Part shown: positions 1 to 8,131 of the stretch, in pieces
How the letters are laid out: each line of letters begins with the position of its first letter
Numbering within the stretch: the stretch's first letter is position 1
From: Butyrivibrio sp. MC2013
Lineage (GTDB): Bacteria > Bacillota > Clostridia > Lachnospirales > Lachnospiraceae
Length of the DNA stretch: 64,000 bases
NCBI RefSeq assembly: GCF_000424585.1
Contig: NZ_AUKE01000015.1
Span: forward strand, 1-64,000
Direction of reading: 5' to 3'
Made by a program: the position numbers and the translations under genes
Notes under the pieces: model-generated
Told to the model about the DNA's origin: nothing
What the model saw: the letters and a program-made list of their open reading frames with translations, nothing else
The model's database searches: none

Positions 1-177
1 AGCTTCAGTTTTTCTGTGTCTCCCATCTGTCGGAATCATCTCACCCGTCTCAGGATCTATCTTTCCGATAAGAGTACGCTTGGCCCGGCTCTGCTGTTTT
101 TCTTTGTCCCAGTATGCCTTGGATTCGTAGACATAGGTTATTCCTGTTCGTTTATCAAGTTGTTTTATTATTCCCAT
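1..177 (-). CDS. Transposase, N-terminal fragment (runs off window)
   Basis: Reading leftward, this encodes 59 residues with no stop before the window edge, beginning MGIIKQLDKRTGITYVYES and containing WDKEKQQSRAKRTLIGKIDP. This N-terminus is typical of Firmicutes DDE transposases of the IS1634/IS4-like type. The exact family is not certain from the fragment. The start is ATG at 177, with an AGAAAGGAG Shine-Dalgarno just upstream, which fixes the start. The catalytic part lies outside the window, so intactness cannot be judged. An inverted repeat (197-232) and a hairpin (246-279) lie between this gene and the flanking DNA, so the element end is probably between 180 and 345. Confidence 0.7.
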   Translation of the reverse strand, partial: MGIIKQLDKRTGITYVYESKAYWDKEKQQSRAKRTLIGKIDPETGEMIPTDGRHRKTEA

Positions 178-196
178 GGGGGTGCTCCTTTCTGTA

Positions 197-232
197 ACAT
201 CGTTACGTTTATATTATATATCATAACGATGT
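197..232. repeat. Inverted repeat in the transposase promoter region
   Basis: ACATCGTTA (197-205) is the exact reverse complement of TAACGATGT (224-232), with an AT-rich 18-bp spacer holding TATATT-like boxes. It sits about 20 bp upstream of the transposase start, so it could be an operator or part of the element end. The role is inferred from position only. Confidence 0.5.
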
Positions 233-245
233 AAAATGCAATAGA

Positions 246-279
246 AAAACCCAAAAAAGTTAGATTTTTTCTGGGTTTT
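246..279. terminator. Terminator-like hairpin beside the transposase gene
   Basis: AAAACCCA (246-253) pairs with TGGGTTTT (272-279) around an A/T-rich loop. Placed upstream of the transposase, it may insulate the element from outside transcription, as is common near insertion-sequence ends. Confidence 0.4.
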
Positions 280-344
280 CTCAAATTTTCATATGTATTT
301 TTATCGTTAGGTTAGAATGTCAAGTTAGGGTCTGAACAGTAACA
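262..344. repeat. Degenerate intergenic repeat, copy A
   Basis: This block matches 18782-18870 over its whole length. Shared blocks are AGATTTTTT, TCTGGGTTT, ATATGT, ATCGTTAGG, GTCAAG followed by TAGGGTCTGA, and GTAACA. In both places the block is followed by a short inverted repeat, then a GGACATA(T/A)AATGT site and a promoter. It may be an insertion-sequence end, since copy A abuts a transposase gene, or a shared regulatory module. Confidence 0.6.
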
Positions 345-390
345 CTTCAACAGTTACTAATAACTTTTTGGATATATTTGCAAAAACTTG

Positions 391-420
391 TTGACGTGGA
401 CATATAATGTCCGCTATATA
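391..420 (+). promoter_or_regulatory. Promoter with a palindromic operator in the spacer
   Basis: TTGACG (391-396) and TATATA (415-420) are 18 bp apart. Between them lies the perfect inverted repeat GGACAT-ATA-ATGTCC (398-412), placed where a repressor would block RNA polymerase. A similar half-conserved site precedes the XRE regulator gene at 18897. It would drive the leader peptide and rtcB. Confidence 0.5.
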
Positions 421-496
421 TGATAGTGTATTATCAGAAACAACAAACAAAGCTTTTTCAAGGTTCAGAAATGAATTTCAAGAAAGGAGGACGATC

Positions 497-574
497 ATGA
501 AACACACGATGAATACTAACAACATAGCAACAATAGACAACAGGGGCATGATTGTCCGCCGTCTTTATTTCTAA
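497..574 (+). CDS. Leader peptide upstream of rtcB (25 aa)
   Basis: A short ORF with a near-perfect Shine-Dalgarno (AAGAAAGGAGG, 6 nt before ATG). It encodes a basic peptide whose last residues are GMIVRRLYF. It is too small to be an enzyme and is not recognised. It lies 39 bp upstream of an intrinsic terminator (613-650) that precedes rtcB. The arrangement promoter, short translated ORF, terminator, gene is that of a translation-coupled attenuator. The role is inferred; the strong ribosome site argues that the ORF is really translated. Confidence 0.55.
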   Translation: MKHTMNTNNIATIDNRGMIVRRLYF

Positions 575-612
575 AACTATTTCACACAAAGAAAAAAGAC
601 TGGTATGAGGAC

Positions 613-650
613 AAGACATTAAGCCTCTGAGGATTAGAGGTGTCTTTTTT
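613..650 (+). terminator. Intrinsic terminator / attenuator before rtcB
   Basis: AAGACA (613-618) plus CCTCT (624-628) pair with AGAGG (636-640) plus TGTCTT (641-646), with a 5-nt bulge on the left arm and a T-run at 645-650. It lies between the leader ORF and rtcB, so read-through is needed for rtcB expression from the upstream promoter. A further copy of the left-arm sequence, AAGACACCT, occurs at 667-675. Confidence 0.75.
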
Positions 651-692
651 GTACGCAAAAATGCGCAAGACACCTGCAATGGAGGTTTTATT

Positions 693-1829
693 TTGATACC
701 AGTAAAAGGAAAATATTCAGATGCCATGATCATGTGCATGGGGGATATCGCTGACGGAAATGCCAGTCAGTATGCGATTGCCCAGGTACAGATGATCTGT
801 GACACTGAGGCTGTAAAAGGCAGCAATATTGTAGTAATGCCGGATGTTCATCCGGGAAAGGTTGGACCTATCGGACTCACCATGACAGTGACAGACGCAG
901 TTCTTCCTGCACTTATCGGAATCGACATCGGCTGTGGTATGAGCATGGTAAAGATTGGAAAGATCAGAAAGGATTTTCAGAAGCTCGATACCGTGATCAG
1001 AGACAACGTTCCGGTGGGATTCAAGGTAAGAAGCACTGTTCACAGGGACGCATTAGATTTTGACCTTGGAAGACTTAACTGCTTTAAGCACATCAGAGAT
1101 GATAAGGCGCTGCTCGGCATTGGAACTCTTGGCGGAGGAAACCACTTTATTGAGCTCGATGCAGACGAGAATGGAGAGGGATATCTGATCATTCACAGTG
1201 GCAGCCGTCACCTTGGCAAGGAAGTTGCTGAGTATTACATGGATAAGGGACACAAGTATTTAATGGAGCATGGAAAAGAGGGTGTTCCATATGAACTTAC
1301 TTACCTTACAGATGAGCTTCTTTCAGACTATCTTCATGATATCCAGGTGGTTCAGGAATACGCTGAGCTTAACCGTCATATCATCATGAAGGAAATCTGC
1401 AAGGGAATGAAGTGGAAGGTAACAGATGAAAAGAGCTGCATCCACAACTACATTGAGGAAACTACTGGAGCAGCTATCCTTAGGAAAGGTGCCATCTCCG
1501 CTAAGGAGAATCAGGAGGTGATCATACCAATAAACATGAGAGATGGCGTAATCCTTGGAATCGGCAAGGGAAACGATGAGTGGAACAGCTCAGCACCTCA
1601 TGGCGCAGGCAGAATCTCATCTAGAGAAAAGGTATCTACCAGCCACACAGTGTCTGAGTTTAAGGCTTCCATGAAGGGAATTTACACAAGCTGCATCAGC
1701 AAGGACACACTTGATGAGGCACCATTTGCCTACAGGGATATCGATTACATTAGAGAGGCTGTTAAGGAGACAGTTGAGATCACAAAGCTCCTTAAGCCTG
1801 TATATAACTACAAAGGAGGGAATGCTTGA
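693..1829 (+). CDS. rtcB: RNA-splicing ligase RtcB (RtcB2-like)
   Basis: GTP- and Mn-dependent ligase joining 2',3'-cyclic-phosphate (or 3'-phosphate) and 5'-OH RNA ends. At 378 aa it has the short RtcB form. Metal and guanylation motifs are visible: D78 and C81 in IGIDIGCG, the GGGNHF block around H151, HSGSRHLG (H168, H173), and the guanylylated histidine H303 in PHGAGR. The start is TTG at 693, supported by GGAGG at 681-685. It is directly followed by a broken prfH. In other bacteria RtcB2 and PrfH are linked to repair of damaged ribosomes (established for the pair, not tested here). The likely regulation is attenuation through the leader ORF and terminator upstream. Confidence 0.93.
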   Translation: MIPVKGKYSDAMIMCMGDIADGNASQYAIAQVQMICDTEAVKGSNIVVMPDVHPGKVGPIGLTMTVTDAVLPALIGIDIGCGMSMVKIGKIRKDFQKLDTVIRDNVPVGFKVRSTVHRDALDFDLGRLNCFKHIRDDKALLGIGTLGGGNHFIELDADENGEGYLIIHSGSRHLGKEVAEYYMDKGHKYLMEHGKEGVPYELTYLTDELLSDYLHDIQVVQEYAELNRHIIMKEICKGMKWKVTDEKSCIHNYIEETTGAAILRKGAISAKENQEVIIPINMRDGVILGIGKGNDEWNSSAPHGAGRISSREKVSTSHTVSEFKASMKGIYTSCISKDTLDEAPFAYRDIDYIREAVKETVEITKLLKPVYNYKGGNA

Positions 1830-2185
1830 ATGATGTTACAGATTAGCTCTGGAATGGGACCTGTGGAATGCAGAGTAGCCGTGGGCGGCATATTCAGAGC
1901 GTTACAAAAGGAATTCCCGGATATAGAGATGATTACAGGCGTGAAGGGAGAGGTAGAAGGAGCTTATACAAGCAGGATGCACTTAGAAAGCTTTCTGCAA
2001 TTCTTAAACAGACAAACGTAGATAGTAAGGATAAACAGAAAAACAGTGCGTGGAGTAAACATTCTCAGATTGTTAGAGGTAATCCGGTGCGCATTTATGA
2101 AGGGGAGGGATTTACAAAGGTAAAATACTTACATTTAAAGACAAATGCTTCTATTCAAAATGGCTCTTTTAAAGAATATACTTGA
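1830..2185 (+). pseudogene. prfH: Decayed prfH (release factor homolog), GGQ region lost
   Basis: The first frame starts ATG ATG right after the rtcB stop and encodes MMLQISSGMGPVECR, the characteristic PrfH N-terminus, for about 48 residues. It then runs out of homology and stops at 2021. The PrfH C-terminus continues in another frame from about 1970: KQDALRKLSAIL, then SKHSQIVRGNPVRIYEG. The central half, including the catalytic GGQ loop that triggers peptide release, is absent. This is best explained by one internal deletion that also shifted the frame. A full PrfH is about 200 residues; only about 100 remain. It is non-functional as a release factor. Confidence 0.8.
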
Positions 2186-2209
2186 ATTATGGCAGAGAAG
2201 GGAGGGGAA

Positions 2210-3244
2210 ATGAAGATAATAACACATACAGACGGCGACAAAAGTCTTCATGAGTATCAGCTTGGAAATAGGGTAATGTCTTTTACTGTGATCCCGGAGA
2301 GGGGCATGGACATTGGAGATATCTACTATAGAGAGGAGAAGATATCCTGGGACAAGGACAGATCCAGTCTCAAACATCCCGATAATGTGGATCTGAAGGC
2401 TGATGGAGGCTGGAACAGCGGCTTTTACTGCGCGGTGTCATCTCTGGGGCCTGAGGTCTTTGGTACCCCGGATGAAGTGAGGACTCCTCATGGTACCGGC
2501 GCATATTCCATGGCAGACATATCAGGGATCAGATTTACAGAGGATGGGGAAAAGGCCGAGATCTTTGGAGCTCTATATATTAAGGGCTATGAGGAGAAGC
2601 CTTCCTACTATAAAGAAGTGACGGTGACTGCGCCAAAGGGCAGGAGCTATATAGTACGCACCGAGTGCTTTACCAATCTCACAGATGAGAGGATCCCTTT
2701 TGACGCGGGCTTTCATATCCAGCTCTGCGGCAGGTCCTTTATGGAGGAGGGAGGCAGCTACCTGCTCCCTGTAAGGGATGACAGAATGCTCCTTAGGGAC
2801 AGTGCTCCTTCCGAAAAAGATAAAAAGGAGATATATCCTGCAAATGCCATATGCAGCCCCATCAGATGTTATCAGTATATCCCTGAGGAAGTGGAAGGTA
2901 TATTTGAACTGGAAGAAATGGAGGGCTTAAAAGAGCTCTTGGGAGACAATAAGCATTTCACAATAGAGTGCGTGGTAAATAAGGCAATGGACAAGGCTGC
3001 GTTTATCATAAGGCCGCTGGAAGAACTGCCCAGATCCCTGATGTGCAAGTGCGCAGAGGGCACAGCAATGTATGCAATAGAGCCCTGTATGACCAGACCC
3101 AATTCTATCAGGCAAAAGGAGATAGATGGAGAGCTCAGGTGGCTTGAGGGCGGTGAAAAGGGCCTGATACACCTTGCCGTAGGATTTGTGGAAGGAAAGG
3201 ATAAGGTTGGATACCTGAAAAAGATAATAGAAAAGGCATATTAA
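2210..3244 (+). CDS. DUF4432 family aldose-1-epimerase-like protein
   Basis: 344-residue protein of the galactose-mutarotase-like superfold (DUF4432). Typical blocks are seen: VIPERGMDIGDIYY near the N-terminus, HGTGAYS, and a central beta-rich region with GFHIQLCG. Family members are thought to act on sugars or sugar-like ligands, but substrates are mostly unknown. The start was set at ATG 2210, which has GGAGG at 2201-2205. An in-frame ATG at 2189 lacks a ribosome site. There is no signal peptide, so it is cytoplasmic. It follows the prfH remnant by about 25 bp and may be co-transcribed with rtcB. A hairpin at 3304-3345 ends the unit. Confidence 0.75.
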   Translation: MKIITHTDGDKSLHEYQLGNRVMSFTVIPERGMDIGDIYYREEKISWDKDRSSLKHPDNVDLKADGGWNSGFYCAVSSLGPEVFGTPDEVRTPHGTGAYSMADISGIRFTEDGEKAEIFGALYIKGYEEKPSYYKEVTVTAPKGRSYIVRTECFTNLTDERIPFDAGFHIQLCGRSFMEEGGSYLLPVRDDRMLLRDSAPSEKDKKEIYPANAICSPIRCYQYIPEEVEGIFELEEMEGLKELLGDNKHFTIECVVNKAMDKAAFIIRPLEELPRSLMCKCAEGTAMYAIEPCMTRPNSIRQKEIDGELRWLEGGEKGLIHLAVGFVEGKDKVGYLKKIIEKAY

Positions 3245-3303
3245 ATGAACTGGCTGCTCAAAATACTATTGGGCTAATATCAATTAATAGACCATATAAG
3301 ACT

Positions 3304-3345
3304 AAAATGCTCCTTAACATGAAAACCTGGGTTAAGGAGCATTTT
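3304..3345. terminator. Bidirectional terminator between convergent genes
   Basis: The 15-bp arms 3304-3318 (AAAATGCTCCTTAAC) and 3331-3345 are perfectly complementary and bounded by A-run and T-run, so the hairpin can stop transcription from both the DUF4432 gene and yvcK. Confidence 0.85.
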
Positions 3346-3353
3346 CAAAATAT

Positions 3354-4322
3354 TTAAGTATATTGATGATCCATCATGTACGAAAACATGAGATAAGCAG
3401 TCTTTAATGAATCATGTCTGATACTGGCTTCTTCGACGGTGAGAAGCTTGTCTTTGATAATCTCAACGCCCATCTTACAAAGCTCATCTTCATCCAAAAC
3501 TACCCCGTCCTTGCCCTCAGACCTGGCAAGAGCCTGGGCATCATCAGGTATATCCGCTGTGTTGGCAATAACTGCATCTATGGTATGGGGCAGCAGGTAT
3601 TGCTCCAGGGTCCTGATATGATCTGAAACAGAGAAATTATCGGTCTCTCCCGGTTGGGTGATCATGTTGCAGACATACAGACATCTGGCACCTGACCTGG
3701 CTACAGCATCCCTGATCTCGGGAATGATGATGTTGGGCATGATGGAAGTAATGAGACTTCCTGAGCTGAATACTATAAGGTCGGCTTCTTCAATGGCTTT
3801 GATGACGGATGGGCTGACAGTGACAGGCTTATTGTAGCGGAGTTTCTTGATATGGCGCCTGGCCTTGGTGATCTGCTCTTCACCAAAGATATCCCGGCCT
3901 GTGTCATCGGTACCTATGAGCTCTACATTATCTTCTGTAAGGGGAAGGAGCCTGCCCTTCACATCCAAAAGGTCGCAGAGAATGGGAATGGACTCGGCAT
4001 AGCTGCCATGCTGCTCCAAAAGGGCAGTCATGATAAGGTTCTTGATACTGTGACCGCCAAGGCTTGAATCAGTATCAAATCTGTATGAAAAGAGTTCCTT
4101 CACATTTCGGTCCTTGGCACTCATAGCCATCATAACCTTGGTCAGATCTCCTACAGCAGAAATATTGAATTCTCTTCGCAGCGCGCCTGTGCTGCCGCCG
4201 TTATCGGCTACAGAAACAACAGCAGTCACATTCCAAGGGAACTGGATCATGCCCTTTAATAGCTGCGACAAACCCGAACCGCCACCGAATATCACCACAT
4301 TACCGGTCCTGTATCTCTCCAT
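3354..4322 (-). CDS. yvcK: YvcK/CofD-like gluconeogenesis factor
   Basis: 322-residue protein of the CofD-like family. The N-terminal nucleotide/sugar-nucleotide binding loop is visible as VVIFGGGSGLSQLLKG, followed by VSVADNGGSTGALRREF and the VGDLTKVMMA block, all diagnostic of YvcK (GlmR). In Bacillus YvcK is needed for growth on gluconeogenic substrates and tunes cell-wall precursor supply through GlmS. Usually yvcK sits with rapZ and whiA; here it stands alone. The start was set at ATG 4322, ten bases after GGAGG. The GTG at 4331 overlaps the ribosome site and is unlikely. Confidence 0.9.
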   Translation of the reverse strand: MERYRTGNVVIFGGGSGLSQLLKGMIQFPWNVTAVVSVADNGGSTGALRREFNISAVGDLTKVMMAMSAKDRNVKELFSYRFDTDSSLGGHSIKNLIMTALLEQHGSYAESIPILCDLLDVKGRLLPLTEDNVELIGTDDTGRDIFGEEQITKARRHIKKLRYNKPVTVSPSVIKAIEEADLIVFSSGSLITSIMPNIIIPEIRDAVARSGARCLYVCNMITQPGETDNFSVSDHIRTLEQYLLPHTIDAVIANTADIPDDAQALARSEGKDGVVLDEDELCKMGVEIIKDKLLTVEEASIRHDSLKTAYLMFSYMMDHQYT

Positions 4323-4352
4323 ATAATACACCCCTCCATGTCAATAATACTC

Positions 4353-4380
4353 TAAATCTATTTTAATATACTTCCGATAT
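4353..4380 (+). promoter_or_regulatory. Sigma-28-like promoter of chemoreceptor gene
   Basis: TAAA (4353-4356), a 16-bp spacer, then TCCGATAT (4373-4380), close to the SigD/FliA consensus (TAAA, about 15 bp, GCCGATAT). It points at the chemoreceptor gene at 4689. The last three bases of the -10 overlap the first bases of the cloverleaf repeat element. Confidence 0.6.
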
Positions 4381-4558
4381 AAATGATACAGGAGTCATAA
4401 TTCCCTTTTTCCACATGCTTGCATGTGGGAAAAAGGGAATTCATGACCCTAACAAATATGAGGAAAAAAGCCTTTGAGCGAAGAGAAAAGGCGATTTCCG
4501 AATATTTGTAGAGCTGCGAGAATGGCAAAGCCATGGAGCAGCTCGTGTATCATTTATA
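4378..4558 (+). repeat. Cloverleaf repeat element, copy 1 (full length)
   Basis: 181-bp element closed by a perfect 13-bp inverted repeat, TATAAATGATACA (4378-4390) and its complement (4546-4558). Inside are three consecutive hairpins. Hairpin 1 is 4394-4447, including arms 4401-4418/4421-4439 with apex GCTTGC. Hairpin 2 closes with ACAAATAT (4452-4459) and ATATTTGT (4502-4509), and has inner GGAAA/TTTCC and GCCTTT/AAAGGC pairs. Hairpin 3 is GAGCTGC (4511-4517) with GCAGCTC (4538-4544), plus inner ATGGC/GCCAT. Drawn out it is a four-way junction. A truncated copy follows at once, and a diverged copy lies at 33969. No target-site duplication is evident. Confidence 0.75.
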
Positions 4559-4578
4559 AAGAAGAAGTCAGGAAAAGC

Positions 4579-4672
4579 GATTTTCCACATGCTTGCATGT
4601 GGGAAAAAGGGAATTTATGACCCTAACAAATATGAGGAAAAAAGCCTTTGAGCGAGGAGAAAAGGCGATTTC
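4579..4672 (+). repeat. Cloverleaf repeat element, copy 2 (truncated)
   Basis: About 94 bp nearly identical to 4406-4498 of copy 1 (a few substitutions, including TTCATGACC to TTTATGACC). It covers hairpin 1 and most of hairpin 2, then stops right before the AAGGAGG ribosome site of the chemoreceptor gene. The closing strand of hairpin 2, hairpin 3 and the terminal inverted repeat are missing. An in-frame ATG inside this copy creates a spurious 32-residue N-terminal extension of the chemoreceptor reading frame. Confidence 0.75.
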
Positions 4673-4688
4673 AAGGAGGCATGAGCCT

Positions 4689-6428
4689 ATGTCAGCCGAG
4701 AGAAAATCCGCAAACAGCAAAAAGCGCTTCAGCATCAGATGGAAGATAATGCTCAGTATGCTCTTTATGTCCATGGCAACCTGCCTGGCCCTGGGCTTTA
4801 TCACCTACCGGATGGTCGCGGATGCCTTTATGAGGACGGCTTCAAACAGCGCTTTGTCAATGGCAGAGATAACTGCAGAAGACCTGATAGGTGAGGATCT
4901 GGCTGCTCTTGAAGTGGGAGAGTCTGATACCGAAAACTATAAGAAAGCTTATGATGAGATGGCGAGCCTTTATGATAAGACTCACCCCAGAGCGCTCTAT
5001 ACCATAGGTGAAAGAAATGGGCAGATTGTCTATCTGGTAGATGTGTCTTCTGAAAATGAGCCTGTAGGTACTCCTGTAGAAGATGAATATCTTGAAGAAT
5101 ACAGGACTGCTCTTAATGCCAAAGCAGGCTACACAACAGGTGAGCTTCAAAACTATGACGGCCAGTATATCATCACTTCCTATGCTCCTATCTTTACTGA
5201 TGCAGGAGAATTCGTAGGAAGCGTGGCATTTGACTATGTGGCTGATGAGCTGGCTAACACTCTGAATATGATCCTGATCACAATTGTGGTGATAGCGCTT
5301 ATTATCATAGTGGCATCTGTTGTATTCGCCATATTGGTATCTAAGGGTATCACACTTGGTATCAACAGAGTCAATAGCAAGCTGGTAGATCTGGTATCCA
5401 ATAACGGCGATCTGACCCAGAAGGTAGAAGTGACTTCCAATGATGAAGTCAGGGATATAGCAGAAAATATCAATTCCCTTCTGGACTATATCAGAAGCGT
5501 AGTTACCAGTATCTCGGATAATACCAATTCTCTGTCAGGCTCTGTAAAAGTGGCACTGGACAGCACAATCAGGACCAATGACGAGCTGTCTAATGTCTCT
5601 TCAGCTATGCAGGAGATGACAGCGGCCATGGAAGAATCCTCTGCAAATCTCCAGCAGATACAGAATGCTACTTCAAATGTTGGTGATAATATAACCGAGA
5701 TGAACAGTAGGATCATGGACGGCTCCCAGTATGCAGATGAAATGGAGCAAAGAGCTATCGGCATGCAAAAGGATGCAGAGATCCAGACAAAAGAGGTGGA
5801 GCAGAAGGCCAATGAGATGTCGGAATCTCTTAAGAACAGGATAGCCGAAGCTGCTAATGTAGAGAATATATCCACTCTTACGGCAACGATCCTGGATATT
5901 GCAGCTCAGACCAATCTCCTGTCCCTGAATGCTTCCATTGAGGCCGCAAGAGCAGGAGAAGCAGGTAAGGGCTTTGCGGTGGTAGCAGGTGAGATCTCAA
6001 ATCTGGCTACTAACTCTTCAAATACAGCCAAAGAGATCCAGGAGATCAGTGACAGTGTAATAGGAAATGTACGAGGCCTGGCAGAAGAAGCTACTGAAAT
6101 GGTAGGCTTTGTAAGAGAAAAGACTATCGGCGGTTATCAGAAGCTTAGGGAGACGGGAGATCAGTATCAGCAGGATGCAGCATCCATGTCAGAGATGCTC
6201 AGGGTCATCAAGGAGAAGTCCGATGATATTGAAAGGTCCATGTCTGAAATGACTGATTCTGTAAACGGAGTGGCCAAGGCTGTTGAAGAAAGTGCCAATG
6301 CTGCAACAGCGGTGGCACAGAGCGCAGCTCAGATGACTGAAAATATGAATGAAAATACAACAGTTGTTAACGAGAATTCTGAGATCGCAGAAAGACTGAC
6401 AGGTGAAGTTGGCAGGTTTATCTTCTAA
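4689..6428 (+). CDS. Methyl-accepting chemotaxis protein, small periplasmic sensor
   Basis: 579-residue chemoreceptor. Order: cytoplasmic tail, TM1 about 18-40, an extracellular sensor of about 150 residues with a single-Cache-like pattern (the stretch [16 protein letters not shown], then [22 protein letters not shown]), TM2 about 193-217, HAMP, coiled-coil signalling domain. The signalling hairpin tip is clear: [20 protein letters not shown] followed by [14 protein letters not shown]. It would bind CheA/CheW and control flagellar switching. ATG 4689 was chosen because AAGGAGG lies at 4673-4679. Upstream in-frame ATGs fall within the repeat element. A sigma-28-like promoter at 4353-4380 and a roughly 300-nt structured leader precede it. 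The ligand is unknown. Confidence 0.9.
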   Translation: MSAERKSANSKKRFSIRWKIMLSMLFMSMATCLALGFITYRMVADAFMRTASNSALSMAEITAEDLIGEDLAALEVGESDTENYKKAYDEMASLYDKTHPRALYTIGERNGQIVYLVDVSSENEPVGTPVEDEYLEEYRTALNAKAGYTTGELQNYDGQYIITSYAPIFTDAGEFVGSVAFDYVADELANTLNMILITIVVIALIIIVASVVFAILVSKGITLGINRVNSKLVDLVSNNGDLTQKVEVTSNDEVRDIAENINSLLDYIRSVVTSISDNTNSLSGSVKVALDSTIRTNDELSNVSSAMQEMTAAMEESSANLQQIQNATSNVGDNITEMNSRIMDGSQYADEMEQRAIGMQKDAEIQTKEVEQKANEMSESLKNRIAEAANVENISTLTATILDIAAQTNLLSLNASIEAARAGEAGKGFAVVAGEISNLATNSSNTAKEIQEISDSVIGNVRGLAEEATEMVGFVREKTIGGYQKLRETGDQYQQDAASMSEMLRVIKEKSDDIERSMSEMTDSVNGVAKAVEESANAATAVAQSAAQMTENMNENTTVVNENSEIAERLTGEVGRFIF

Positions 6429-6516
6429 CCTGTTCAGTCATGCTGGGGTGTCGGCTCCGTCGTTTTGATAGCGTATAAAGACAGATTATTTATGAACTAA
6501 ATATATTTAAATAGTA

Positions 6517-6550
6517 GGCAGTGCGTTGTCTTTCCCGCACTGCCTTTTTT
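6517..6550 (+). terminator. Intrinsic terminator after chemoreceptor gene
   Basis: GGCAGTGCG (6517-6525) pairs with CGCACTGCC (6536-6544), followed by a run of six T. Confidence 0.88.
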
Positions 6551-6593
6551 GTGTTATCATGTGATTGGCGAAAATCAAAGGGAAGGGGAGTAA

Positions 6594-8069
6594 ATGCATA
6601 AAAATCTTAAAAGACTACAGACATTATATATATCGCTTTTAACCCTGACTTTGGCAGGCTGTTCATCTGCTGATGCATCCGGGATCCAGGAAGTGGGAGT
6701 AACTGCCAAGATCTATGATGAGGATGCGGCAGCAGCGTCTATAGCTGCGGCTGATGATAGCGGTGATCAGACTGATGGCGATGATATAGCTGATGATCAG
6801 ATAGATGCTCAGACAAATACTACTGATGGCTGGGAGAGCGAAGAAGCTGATGATACACAGGGGGATGCCTCCCGGGAAGATGGTGATCAGGATAGCGCAG
6901 GTCAGACTAAAGCCGGAGATACTTTTACTGTTGAAGGCGCTTACAAGGTCTTTTATGTAAAAGGTGCCATGGCAGTGGTATCTGAAAAAGATTCTAAGGA
7001 TGACGACTCCATGGAGCAGGCGGATGTGTCCGGAGGAGCATCCATAGAGCTAAAGGCTGAAGACAAGAAAGAGGAGAAGGCTGACGAAGCTTCTGACAAA
7101 ACTGAGGCTCAGCAGGAAAAGACCGGGGAAGAAGAAGCTCCTGCTGCTGTAGAAGTGGCAGAAAACTGCTGGGGCATCGATGTATCTTCTTATCAGGGCG
7201 TTATCAACTGGGAAAAAGTTGCTTCTTCAGGCGTATCTTTTGCTATAGTAAGAGCAGGATATCGTTCCAATGACGGTGTTCTCCATGAGGATGCCAATGC
7301 CAGGTATAATCTTCAGGAAGCATCCAAACACGGCATCAAGCTTGGAGCCTATTTCTTTTCCAGGGCAGTCTCAGAAGAAGAGGCCATCCAGGAAGCAGAG
7401 CTGGTAAAGGATATACTTTCGGGCTATTCCATAACCTATCCTGTTGCCTATAACTGTGAAGGCTATGCCAAAGAGACCAGCAGGCAATACGGCTTGTCAG
7501 TAGAGGAGAGGAGCCGTTTTGCCAGGACTTTCCTGTCTACTCTGTCATCTGCAGGCTATAGTCCCATGTTCTATGCATCCAGAAATGAGCTGAGCCAGGG
7601 CCTTTGGGATACCCAGGGGCTATCCTCTGTGGCCAAGATCTGGCTGGCCTATTATCCATCTGACAGCTCAGACAGAGACCCAGGTTATTCGGGAGCCTAT
7701 GCTATGTGGCAGTTCACTTCCAAGGGAAGGGTGGATGGTATAAACGGATGCGTTGATGTGGACAGATCCAGCTTTAATTATTCGGGTTCTGCCAGGAGAA
7801 AAGGAGAAAATGCAGCTCCTGAAGTTGCTCCAAATATGGAATCGGGTATGGACTTTACGGAGTGCAAGGACAGGATCACAGCCCTTGACGAAGTGAATCT
7901 CAGAGACAGGCCCAGCACTGCAGAGGGTTCTGTTATAGTATGTACTATCAGAAACGGAGATGTCATTACAAGGACAGGCTACAGCACCACAAGCGGCTGG
8001 AGCAGAGTGCAGGTAGGAGAAAAGACTCTCTACTGCGTGACAAGGCTACTGGAAACAGTAGAAGAATAG
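6594..8069 (+). CDS. GH25 muramidase lipoprotein with SH3 tail
   Basis: 491-residue predicted lipoprotein. The lipobox is LTLAGC, with lipidated C23. Residues 30-190 are a low-complexity Asp/Glu/Ala-rich linker likely spanning the cell wall. Residues 191-398 form a glycoside hydrolase 25 domain (GIDVSSYQG with D196; PVAYNCEGY with E289; FYASRNEL; MWQFTSKGRVDGI). Residues about 430-491 look like a bacterial SH3 domain (VNLRDRPST). It would cut the peptidoglycan glycan strand at the cell surface. The second acidic residue of the usual D-x-E pair is Asn (N287) here, while the putative proton donor E289 is kept. It is monocistronic between a terminator and the ACT gene. Confidence 0.88.
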   Translation: MHKNLKRLQTLYISLLTLTLAGCSSADASGIQEVGVTAKIYDEDAAAASIAAADDSGDQTDGDDIADDQIDAQTNTTDGWESEEADDTQGDASREDGDQDSAGQTKAGDTFTVEGAYKVFYVKGAMAVVSEKDSKDDDSMEQADVSGGASIELKAEDKKEEKADEASDKTEAQQEKTGEEEAPAAVEVAENCWGIDVSSYQGVINWEKVASSGVSFAIVRAGYRSNDGVLHEDANARYNLQEASKHGIKLGAYFFSRAVSEEEAIQEAELVKDILSGYSITYPVAYNCEGYAKETSRQYGLSVEERSRFARTFLSTLSSAGYSPMFYASRNELSQGLWDTQGLSSVAKIWLAYYPSDSSDRDPGYSGAYAMWQFTSKGRVDGINGCVDVDRSSFNYSGSARRKGENAAPEVAPNMESGMDFTECKDRITALDEVNLRDRPSTAEGSVIVCTIRNGDVITRTGYSTTSGWSRVQVGEKTLYCVTRLLETVEE

Positions 8070-8131
8070 TATAGAGGATCCCTATAAGAGATCATCAAAT
8101 ATCAGTAAATGAATAAAGGTGGAGGAAAGAT

